Origin: Zonotrichia leucophrys gambelii
Taxonomy: Eukaryota > Chordata > Aves > Passeriformes > Passerellidae
NCBI RefSeq assembly: GCF_028769735.1
Contig: NC_088178.1
Span: 744,001 to 808,000 of the forward strand
DNA length: 64,000 nt
Direction of reading: 5' to 3'
In this document: positions 1 through 10,200 of the stretch, piece after piece
Layout: the number at the start of each line of letters is the position of its first letter
How positions within the stretch are numbered: the stretch's first letter is position 1
Notes under the pieces: model-generated
Database searches by the model: none
What the model was told of the DNA's origin: nothing
The model's input: the letters and a program-made list of their open reading frames with translations, nothing else
Position numbers and translations under genes: made by a program

Positions 1-1734
1 GGATGTGATTACTGTGCTCTGACATCCCCAGGCACGACAGAGGGCCAGGCCAGAGGAGGAGGAGGAGTCACAGGTTTGCTCACAGTAGCAGCCTGCACTC
101 CTCCATCCCAGCACAGGTATTGCCCCCCCAGCAGCCTGCCCCTGGGCACTCCAGGAGCCCCTCGAGCTCCCAGGAAGGTTCCCAGCTGCTCACCCTGCTG
201 AAAACCTAAAGGCTGATGCAGAGCTCTGCCTGCATCCTGGGGTGTTCCCTCTGGTGAGGGGGAGCCAGCAGCACCCTCAGGGGCCACAGCCAGAGCCTGC
301 TCCTGCAGCTCTCCCTGTGTGACACTGCAGGGCACTGGCAGGGGATTTACAGCCCAAGTCCTTCTCCTCTGCTTGGTTTTGTGCCATTCCTTCTTCTTCA
401 TCCCTGCCTGCCCACCCACACCCAGTTCTTTACCCTCCCACTGGGACCAGGCCAAAGCTCAGGAGAGCCCCTGTGCTGGCTCCAGGGAGCAGCTGAGCCA
501 GCTCTGGGCCGTGTGGAAACGAGCTGTGCTTACTGGGTCACTTTCAATATCCCATCTTAAATCACATCTTCCAGCACTTCATCCCTTTTGGCTCCTGTTT
601 ATTGACTTCCCAGCAAACGCTTTCAATCTGTCTGGCTGTGCTGCCCGGCTGTGCTGCTCTGGGCCCTGGTGTCCCTGAGCCATCCTGTCCTGCTGTGTCC
701 CTGCATCCCAGGAGCCCTCCACACCCTGATGGCTGCATCCCCTTCCCTCATGGACTGGCTCAGGTGTACCCAGGGCTGCCCTCACCATTCCCACCCCTAC
801 CAGCTCCTTTCCTGCTGTTTCCCACGTGTGCTGTGCCTCTCTGGGAGCAGCCTTTGTGCGCTCTCCATCCCTTTTCTGGGCCATGAAGGATGGCACAAGC
901 TGTGCAGCCCCGTTTCTGGTGGCACAGGCACACTCAGCCTTGTGTTGAGAAGCACCAGGAGGTGACAATCCTGCTCCTCCTGCAGCCTGGGGACACCCAG
1001 GCTGGCACCCATCACCCACACTGCCCTCAGAATAGTTTGACCAGGAAACCTGGGAGCCAGCAAGTGAAATGGCCCAGGACAAATTCACAGGGCTTGGGGG
1101 ATTTCCAAGCAAAGCTGCATCCACTTTGTTCTCTATTTTCATCTGTACCCTGGAGAGCTTGTCTGTAATCATCAGGGCCCTGTAACTTTTTTATCCCACT
1201 AGCAAGTCCAAGCTGAAAAAAAAATAAAATATTTGACATCCCTGAGGGGAAGGATGTTTTCCAAGCCTCAAGTAAAGGAGCACTTTAAGCTCACATAGGC
1301 CTCCCAAAAATAAATACAAAAATGCATCAAGGATCAGAGGCCAGAGCTGCCTTCCCTGCTTGAGCAAAGTGCCACTCTGCTGTGTCTGTGCCCTGCTCCC
1401 CACAGTGACCCATGAGCACAGGGACAGCCCCAGCCCCTCAGCACACACAGATAATCCCATATAGACCCCAAAGCCTTCCTACAGCCTTCAGGTTCCTGCT
1501 CTCAACACCTACCCTGGGACACTTTGTGTCCCTCCACCTACCTGAGGGTGGGGACATTGCCCACCCAGAGCCCGAGCAGCCAGGCTGTGCCCTGTGCCAC
1601 AGCAGGATGCTGTGATATTTGCAGGCTTCCCAGCACTCCATGGGGCAGCAGAGCTGAATTTGGTCTATTTTTGATTTCATTGCATTCCTTCAGCAACACT
1701 CTCATGGGGAAAAGAAAATGTAAGGATTAAAAAT

Positions 1735-1760
1735 AAAAAAAAAAAAAAAAAAAAAAAAAA
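1735..1760. repeat. Poly(A) run of 26
   Basis: Uninterrupted A stretch preceded by AAAATA. It could be a retroposed tail, but no element body or target-site duplication is recognisable next to it. Confidence 0.9.
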
Positions 1761-2235
1761 GAAAGAGAAAGGAATCAAGGGGAAAGCCAGCCCATGGTGG
1801 GATCCTGCTGGCATGGCCACAGGCTAGCAGAGAGGCTGGCTTATTAAGCTCGTTAATTAATGATGGGAAGTAAGCGTTGAGAGGGGAGATGGATTGGTGC
1901 CGAGGGCGCTGCTGGCAGCTCTGCTGGGCCCGGAGGAGCGATGGGCACCCCCAGCTCCGCACCGCTGCTGCTGCACGGGACAAACTCGGCAAATTGGGGC
2001 AGCGAGGGCCGAGCTGCGGGTCAGGGGAGGAGCCGAGAGCGCCACCGCTCTGATTTACGCCGCAGCCTTGTCCCCAAAGCATGCCGGGGTCAGGGCTCCA
2101 TGGAAACCGCACCAAAACACGAACACACTGAGCCGGGAGCTGCTCTCAGAGCCCTCCGTGCCTGGGAAAGGGCTCCGTGCCCTGGGATCGCTGCCAGAAG
2201 GGAAAAGCCGCTGCTCCCGCGGGCCCCGTCCCGCA

Positions 2236-2485
2236 GCTGTGCCCCCTGCATGTCCCAGCTGTGCTGTGCCCGCTGCATTCCCAAAGCTGTGCTTCCCCGT
2301 GCCCCTGCATGTCCCAGCTGTGCCGCTGCATGTCCCAGCTTGGGGAGCCGCTGCTGCATTCCCCAGCTGTGGCTGCTCCCCTTCCCTGCATGTCCCAGCT
2401 GTGCCCGCTGCATTCCCCAGCTGTGCTGTGCCCGCTGCATTCCCCAAGCTGTGCCCGCTGCATGTCCTAGCTGTGCTGTGCCCGA
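2236..2485. repeat. Degenerate minisatellite, about 22-bp unit
   Basis: Repeated blocks resembling GCTGCATTCCCCAGCTGTG and GCTGCATGTCCCAGCTGTG in about ten imperfect copies. It keeps several frames open at once, which explains the long overlapping frames here. Confidence 0.85.
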
Positions 2486-3197
2486 GGCTGCCAACCAACC
2501 CTTCTGCAGGGCACGGAGCGGCTCCGGGGCTGGGGCTGGCTCCATCGCGGGCACCGGGGCTCTGCTTTCCCCGGCGGATGGGCCAGGGGCATCCCCAGGG
2601 GGCACGGCCAGCAGGGAGCCCCACGGGGCTCTGCAGGAACGTGACAGAAGGGACGGGCCCAGCAGCAGTTCCCAGAGCCGGGGTTTGGCTTGGCAGCCCC
2701 AGCTCCGAGGGGAATGTCTAAAAGCAGGCCTGGCAGCAGGGCTGCGATCTGGCTGGGGACAGGGCAGTCCCCAGGGGCTGGGCAATGCCCACACTGCATT
2801 CCTGCCCTGCTGAGCTTTCCCCAGGGCAGCCCCACTCAGGCACTGTGCCTGCTCTGCAAGCCCGGGCTGGGGGGAGCAATGGCATCTGCTCTGTAACTTC
2901 TCTCCACGGGTTTCCCACTCCCCAAAGCTGGGGAGGACCCATCCCACCGCACCCCATCCTGTCTGCAGGGCCAGCACAGCTTCCTACCAGGCTGTTGTGC
3001 TCAGAGCACAGGAACAGCTCCTCGGGAGGAGCTCGGGCTCTGCTGGAGCTGCTCAGGCCAGTCCCAGGAGGAGCCAGCTGGGATGGGGCAGCAGGGATGC
3101 CTAAAGCTGTTCATGGGGCCCGAGGGATGCTGTGTGGTGTGCGCAGCCTCCCCCACCTCCCCCCGGAGCCGAGCTGCACAGCACATCTCTCAAAACC

Positions 3198-3203
3198 TTT
3201 ATT
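3198..3203 (-). promoter_or_regulatory. Candidate distal CRIP2 polyadenylation signal (AATAAA)
   Basis: Canonical AATAAA on the minus strand (GACAATAAAGG), with the GU-rich element GATGTGCTGTGC about 15 nt downstream. It lies 945 nt after the CRIP2 stop and is the only canonical hexamer I noticed on this strand in the gap. Confidence 0.5.
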
Positions 3204-3992
3204 GTCAGCAAATAACAAAAGTCAGCCCTGCAGCAGCGCAGGGAGGCTGAGGAGAGCGGGTGCTGGCAGCCAGGGCTCGCTGCCCCGGCCTCCCCTGCTC
3301 TCCTGGGCAGCAGCAGGGCTGGGCGTGCACGGGGATGGGTGAGAGGGGGCACGTGTCATTCTCCAAAGCAAGGAGCACATTTACACTGCTTATAAATAAA
3401 CAACAACAATGAGAAACCTCGGGCTCTGGGAGCAGGGGGGGTCCTGCTGCCCAGGCCAGCAGCCCAATGCGCTCTGTCCTCCAAAGGTGGGGAGAGGAGA
3501 GAAGCCCCAGGTGCCCCCAGCACAGGGAGATCAGGCTGGGGACACCAACCTAAAGCAGCCTGCAGAGCAGGCTGGGGCACCTGCCTGGGTGCCCCTCAGG
3601 GATTCAAAGACAGGGATGTAGGGAGCTGCCAGACCCAAGAGTGGGACCCAGGGACAGGGAGAGCCAGGGCATGGAGCCTGGGGAGGGCCAGGAGAAGGGC
3701 AGTGCTGCCAGGTGTCACACATCTCCAGCAGCTGGTGAGGAAGAGGGCTGGGCACCCTCACCCCAAGCACTGAGGCACAGCCTGGAGCACCCTCCCGTGG
3801 TGAGACTCCTGCCACCACCTTCCCCCATCCTCGGCCCTTTGGGTGCCACCCGCCATCCCCTGCCCACGGGGACACCCCCAGAGCTGCCCTGCTGCCTCCC
3901 ACACTGTAGGGGCTGTGGGAGGGCTGGGGAGGGCAGAGCGCATTGGGATCCACCAGAGACACCTTCTACCTTAGCCTTAAAACACTGAAGCT

Positions 3993-3998
3993 TATATT
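3993..3998 (-). promoter_or_regulatory. Candidate proximal CRIP2 polyadenylation signal (AATATA)
   Basis: On the minus strand the sequence reads TCTCTAATATAAGCTTCAG, followed within 40 nt by GU-rich sequence (GTGTTTT, GGTGTCTCTGG). AATATA is a known weak variant of AATAAA. This would give a 3'UTR of about 170 nt. Confidence 0.45.
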
Positions 3999-4147
3999 AG
4001 AGACATGATAATAACCAGGGCAGGGCTGCCCTGCCAGGGGTAGGGACAGCAGAGAGGGCATAGCTCCGTGGGCAGCCTGGAGAGGCTCTGGGAGCAGCAG
4101 GTTAGTACAGGAGGAGCACAGAGCGTGCAGCAGGGCAGGGATGCTGC

Positions 4148-4215
4148 CTAGGGCTGGTTCTTCGCCTCAGGGTCTTTGTCGTAGATGTAGCTCCCCACAG
4201 CTCCGGTGTTGACAC
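4148..4215 (-). CDS. CRIP2: CRIP2 coding exon 8 (C-terminus, stop)
   Basis: 68 nt including the TAG stop at 4150-4148, after acceptor GTGCAG. It encodes [22 protein letters not shown]. The C-terminal tail closely follows the family pattern of D-P-E and a final Q-P. Confidence 0.94.
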
Positions 4216-7200
4216 CTGCACGGGGTGAGAAACAGCACGGTGAGCACAGGGCAGGAAGGTGGCAGGTGTAGGAGAGTGCTCTTTGTTGATGGAGTGACAA
4301 AACTGTCTTTTGTCCCCTTAAAAGGAAAGAAGCCCAGAAGTTTCTCTCCTTGATTAAGTGAAAAGACACTTCATAGGACTTGGGGGACTTCACCTCAAAC
4401 TTAAGGACAGCAAATTGGACAGAAGCCAAAAAGCCCCACCTGGGCAATTAACCAGAAAAGGACATGAACAAAGAAACTAAAGGCTTTTGTAAAGAGCTTT
4501 ACCAGGAGCAAGAACGTCTAGCACCTGGCTAGGTTTTTCTGTTTGTTATTTTAGCTTTTATTAAACCCTTTTGTTTCCAACACTGCAACAGAAGCCATCC
4601 TGCTGATTTTTATGCCTCCAAGGGTAGCTGAGCTACCTTGGGTGTGTTATAGACCTCTGAGAGTTTATTAGACCTGGCTTGAAGAGGTTACTATAACAGG
4701 CATGCTCCAGGGAGCTGTCCCCTCTGGCTGGTGGCACGAGCATCAATAGGGGCACGTGTCCCTGGTCTGGGTCCCCCCCTGTGTCCCCAGGCTCTCACTC
4801 ACCCTTTGGCCCAAAGAGGATCCCATAGCAGGGCTTGTGGCAGTAGGGCTGTCCATCGTGCTGTGGGGGCAGAGAGAAACATCTGTCACCTGGGCTGGGG
4901 GCTGGGGAAATCCAGTGCCCAGGGCGTGCCCACCTCTCATGCCCCTCTCCTGCAGACACCCCGACAACCCCAGCACTGTCCCAGGCTGAGGGGCTGCTCC
5001 TGCCAGCCCTGCCCTCCTGCAAAGGCCATCAGGGTGGCCTGGGACATCTCAGCCATGCCTTGTTGGCATCCCCAGGAGTGCAGGCCACGTTCTGAGGCTG
5101 GCACCCCCTTACCTCGGCGTGTCCCCCCGGGGTCAGCGTCTTGCTGCAGCGCTCGCAGCGTAGGCAGGGACGGTGCCAGTCCTTCCCCAGGGAAGTCACC
5201 TTCTCAGCTGGAGTGGGACAAGGAGAGAGGGTCACAGCAGCCCCCTGCAACATGCTGAGGGGGAGCATTCCCCACGGGGATATCACAAAATCCCAGGAGA
5301 GCCCTCAGGATCTCCAGCCTCCCACATCCCTCCCATCCCTCTGGTGCCTCACAGGTGACAGGGGATGGCTGAGCACAGCTATTACCACATGGGAGGTGAC
5401 ACAGCAGGGGCTGCAATGCACATAAAGCCCTGCACCAGGAGTATATCCAAGAGGATCCATCCCTGAAGGCTCCTCAGGCACATCCCTCTGTACCCACAAA
5501 CCCCTCTCTGATCCAAACCCCGCTCCCAGTCTCTCTCCATGCCCCAGAGTTTCTGCACAGAGCCCAGCCCCATGGGGCCATGATACCCTGCAAGGCCATG
5601 ATACCCTGCAGGGCCATGCCATCCTGTGGGGCCATGCCACCCTGCGGGGCCATGCCATCCTGTGGGGCCATGCCACCCTGTGGGGCCATGCCATTCTGTG
5701 GGGCCATGCCACCCCAGACACTGCCCTCTTGCCACCTTACCAAAGTAGACCCTCTGGCCGCAGCGTGGGCACATGTTGGGCTCCCCGGTGAAGGTGGTGA
5801 CACTGGAGGCTGGAAGAGAAGAGGACATGTGTCTGGGAAGTGGGGGGACATCTCAGCCAGGACACAGCGGGGTGGGGTGGACCCCACACACAAACCCTGC
5901 ACTCACACCGTCACCAAGCACGGCGGCTCTGCGCTGGCTGCCCCATGGCAAAGGGCCAGGCTGCCTGTCCTGCCCTGCCCCTCACCTTTGCTGGGTCCCT
6001 TGGGAGGTGCAGCGTTCACCTTCCTCTCCTCCACCTTCACGGGGTGCTCGATGGGCCCCGGGGCAGTCTGCCCCTCGATCTGCGGCTTGTCGTAGATGTA
6101 GGAGCCGGCCCCGCCGATGTTCACCCCTGCAGAGGGGCACAGAGAGCCTGCAGTGGTGGCCTGGGAGCCCTCGGGGTCTCCATTGTCCCCCCAGCCCCCT
6201 GTCCCTCCTCCCCCAACCCCGCTGGGCATGGGGCCAGTGCTGCTCTTCAGCCCCAGCTTGCTTTCTCCTGACCCAGGAGATAGGAGACTAACTCCACCTT
6301 CTGTTTGAATGGGAATTTGTTTTTTTAAATATTAAAAAAAAAAAAAAGGCAGCTCTCAGAATAGATTCCTCCCTCCCTCCCTCCTTCCTTCCCTCCAGCA
6401 TCTCTTCTCTCCCTCTGCACAAGCAGACAGCTGGCCTGGGACTGCAGTTTGCTGGCTCAATGCTCAGCCCTGGCTAGGCTGGCTTCTGGGATGTTGCTGG
6501 GGCCACCAGTGGGGATGAGGGGACCTGGCCCCTCCTGCAGCCCCGAGCCCAGCACCCAGGCAGGGGGGACACACAGGGACATACCTTTGGGGCCGAACAA
6601 CGTGGCATAACAGGGCTTGTGGCAGAAGGGCTTCCCATCGTGCTGGGGAGAGAGGGCAGTGTTAGGAGCAATGACCACGGTTCCCTTCATCCTCTGCTGT
6701 TCAGAGACCACCATAGCCATGCCAGCACCCCAAAATGCACCCAGTTCTGGGTGTGCAGCACCAGCCTAACCCGGCCTGAGCACTCGGGGGTTTCGCCTGC
6801 ATCGAGCACTCAGGGGTTTTGCCTGCATCAAGCACTCGGGGGTTTCACCTGCATCGAGCACTCGGGGGTTTTGCCTGCATCAAGCACTCAGGGGTTTTGC
6901 CTGCATCAAACCCTCGGGGATTTCACCTGCATCGAGCACTCGGGGGTTTCACCTGCATCGAGCACTCAGAGGTTTCACCTGCATGGAGCACTCGGGGGTT
7001 TCGCCTGCATCGAGCACTCGGGGGTTTTGCCTGCATCAAGCACTCGGGGGTTTTGCCTGCATCAAGCACTCGGGGGTTTCACCTGCATCAAGCACTCGGG
7101 GGTTTCACCTGCATCAAGCACTCGGGGGTTTTGCCTGCCTCAAGCACTCGGGCTGCTGTGCACAGGTCATGCCCTGGGGCTGGAGCACCAGTGGCCATGG

Positions 7201-10200
7201 CAGCTCAGCCATGGGCACCTCCACTCCCCAGCCCAGCCACGTGGCACTGGAGCCAGCGAGGCATGGCCCCAGCCCCTGAGCATGCTGTGCACAGCCAGGC
7301 CACTCTCCTGCTCAGAGCACCGTGGGAGCCCAGCTTCGCCCTCCCCTCGCCTTGGCCCAAGATCAGAGGCCCTGCACGGGCTCTGGTCCCAGCCCAGCTG
7401 CTATCGACCCCGCTATCGTCTGGGGTGATTATCACAGGAAGGCAGGAGGCAGGCGATAAGCCCCACGACTCCCCGTTTCTCATGGGCCAGCTGGAACCCA
7501 GTCCAAGAGAAAAGAAAGAGTGTTTGTGCATGGAGCAGGGGGCCAGCAGGGCTGCCACACACACTGCCCTGGGTGGAAAACCCACTGGGAGCCCGTGCTT
7601 GGGCAGGATCCCACCCCATGGCCTGCTCAGCCCCACTCAGCCCTGCTCCTGCCCTCCATCCCTCTGCTGCAAGGCAAGGGGTGCTGCCCACGCAGGGCAG
7701 GGTGGCAGCTGAGCAGAGGGGCCGTGCCAAAGGCAGAGGTAAGGCTGAGGGAGGGAGAAGGCTCTGGGCTGGCCAAAGGCAGCTGAAGAATATTGCAAGG
7801 CATAAATATGAACGTGCTCTGGCAGCGTTGCCATGCCAGAGGGGAGGGTAAACATTTAACTGGTCTCCCCGCGACACCTTTCCACCCCAGCCTCCTCGAA
7901 AGGAGGGAGAAAAAGCAGGGAAGGGCCAAATCTGCCTTCAGCAGAGTCAGTGGGGCTTGGCTGCCATCCCCTATGGGAACAGAATCCAACCTTATATGGA
8001 GAAGCAGCAAATCTTCTGGGCTTGACCCGGCCTGGAGCACAGATCCACCTCGCTGGCAGGACAGGCCCCGCTTCCCCACGGGCTGGGGGCCACCAGCACG
8101 GCTGTCCCTGCTGGTGCCCAGCTGTGCTGCCTGCCAGGGCCCAGCTAAGGAGCTGGTGACACTGAGGAATGGCAGGTGCTGTGCAAAGCCGGGGTGTCAC
8201 GCAGGGACACTGCACAGCAGACACACAGTGGCTCCTAAGCCCGAGCAGCTGCAGGCAGCAGCGTGGCGCCTCACACTCCCCAGTGCAGGGCAGTGGCATC
8301 GCTCTCCAGCACAGAGAGCAGCAGTGCCGAGCTCTCGTTGCCATGGAAACCCAGGCATTCCCGTTTTCGGTGTTTTTAACCACAGGTCAGTGCAGGCTCC
8401 CAGCACACACAGCCCCAAAGCTGTGCAATGCCCAAACAAGTCTGCCCAGTGCACGGAGCTTCAAGGGCTTACTGGGACATGCCAAGCCCCAGCACAGCTG
8501 CCTGGGAGCCCAGGGTGACAGCGCAGTGTCACCGCACGTGGTGCCAGCACCACTCTGTGGCTCGCCCAGGGCTGTGCACAAGAGCACTCTGAGTTGCAGC
8601 AGCAGCGTTTGAAGACACAGTGTGTTCTCCTGGGCTTGCATGGCGCAGGGACAGCGCCTCCACACGGCATCAGATATCTGCCCCAGCCCTGGCTTTGGGA
8701 TTTCCGTCCCACCAGGCCCCCCCGAGTGCCAGCACGGCTCCCACCCTGCCCGCCCTGGCAGCTCTTACCTCGGCGTGCCCACCCGGGGTCAGGGTCTTGT
8801 TGCAGCGCTCGCACTTCAGGCAGAACTTGTGCCAGTCCTTGCCCAGGGAAGAGACCTTCTCGGCTGCAGGGGACACGAGAGAGGGGTGAGCCACTGGCCA
8901 GCACCCGCTGAGGCCCGGGGGAAGCCAGGCCTGGGAACCAGGGGGGCTGCACCCACTCAAGGGGGGCTGCTGACACTGTGCACTCAGCCACGCTGCAGGA
9001 ACAGGAGCCACAGAGCTGCAGCCCTGTGGGACTGGGCACAAATCCCGGGTCTCTGACCCCTCACAGCTATTAGGAAGAACATTAACCCTGTCCCAGCACC
9101 GGCTATTAAGAACAACATTAACCCTGTCCCAGCTGGGAGCAGGACACCCCCAGCTGCCGTGGCACAGCCGCGCTTTCCCACGCGCCAGTCCAGCAACGGT
9201 AGCGTTTTCTTCCTTGCTCCCCTGGCTATTTTTACCCGCCACGTTACCCGGAATGACTTCACTCCATTCAAATATTTGGCGTTTCCATGCCCACCCCGCC
9301 CCTGCAGTCACACTCCCCCACGCACAGGCAGCCTCTCCCCGGGCTGGGAGCCTCAGCTCCAGAGATGCTCCCGGGAGGAGGGGATGGCAGATGGCCCCCA
9401 CTGTCACCCAGGATGGACTTGTGGCCTGGAAAACACCTGCCCCTTGCAACCCAGCCTGGGAACAGGCACGATGTGTGGATGGGCACACAGCCACCCTCCT
9501 TGCACGGCCACAAACCTGCAGAGCAACTGGCTGCCAGCACTGAAAACAGTGACAAAGCACCAGTGGGCAAATTCAGGCAAGGCAAACGCTTTGAGGCTGG
9601 TTGTATGAATACAAATACAATCCTTCCATCTGGCCCTGAGCTGTAGGTGTCCAGGAGCACCCTGGGAGGCAGCACAGGCTGCCAGTGCTCCTCTTGCATC
9701 CCCAGCCTTGCACCATGCCTTCTCCCTCCCAGCTCCTGGGCTGCCTTGTGTCCCCCACGGATTCCTGCTGGCCCTCCCTCTGCCCTGCACATGTGCAGAG
9801 ACAGCTGGAAAACACTGTGAGCCCGTTAAAGCCACCGTAAAACTAAATCAGGAGAGCCAAATAAAATATTTAACAAGCAAATAAAAGTGCAACCAGAGCT
9901 GGCTGCACTCCATGAGAAGACCTCCTCCGCGATGTCGGGTTTCCCCCCAGGACCTCAGCAAATGTCACCTGTTTGCATCCACTTGAGACGGGGGTCAAGA
10001 GCTCCCCAAAGGGCAGCTCCTGCCTTCTAGAGCCACCCTCCTCCCAAGGCAAACAGCTGCATCCGGGCACGTCACAGGGCCAAGATAAGCCGAAACAATG
10101 CCATCATCACCCAAAAATTCCATCCCAGTGCAAAGCCAGGCGGGAGGGAGGGGCAGTGTGACAGGGCAGAGCCACAGACATTGCACCAGGGTGCACAGGA

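Larger units (their letters stand above)
1..3179. other. GC-rich flank downstream of CRIP2, no gene seen
   Basis: No LIM motif or other recognisable coding block was found on either strand. The long open frames at about 1.9-3.0 kb are opened by a CTGCAT/CCAGCTGTG minisatellite and overlap each other in several frames. An A26 run lies at 1735-1760. In mammals CRIP1 follows CRIP2, but it is not visible in this flank. Confidence 0.6.
3180..4147 (-). other. CRIP2: CRIP2 3'UTR, with two candidate ends
   Basis: GC-rich sequence after the CRIP2 stop. A proximal end near 3975 would use the variant hexamer AATATA. A distal end near 3180 would use a canonical AATAAA. Without transcript data the used end is unknown, so the longer form is given here. 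Confidence 0.5.
6643..8768 (-). other. CRIP2 intron 2
   Basis: 2126 nt. It begins (exon-3 side) with a 14-copy 26-bp minisatellite, then carries a roughly 600-bp region with GATA, ETS, FOX and CArG motifs (7400-8000) and an X-box motif at 8337. No coding exon was recognised; the long open frames over 6.6-7.7 kb are repeat-driven. Confidence 0.85.

Noticed and set aside
1725..1760. AATAAA-like sequence plus A26 as a processed-pseudogene tail
   Set aside because: No upstream gene-like sequence or flanking direct repeats could be identified.
1894..2977. Overlapping 275-, 290- and 295-codon frames on both strands
   Set aside because: All are opened by the 22-bp minisatellite at 2236-2485 and none resembles a known protein.
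6619..7712. Frames of 269 and 297 codons with Cys/His-containing repeats
   Set aside because: Direct translation of the 26-bp minisatellite inside CRIP2 intron 2. The Cys/His pattern is a by-product of the repeat, not a zinc finger.
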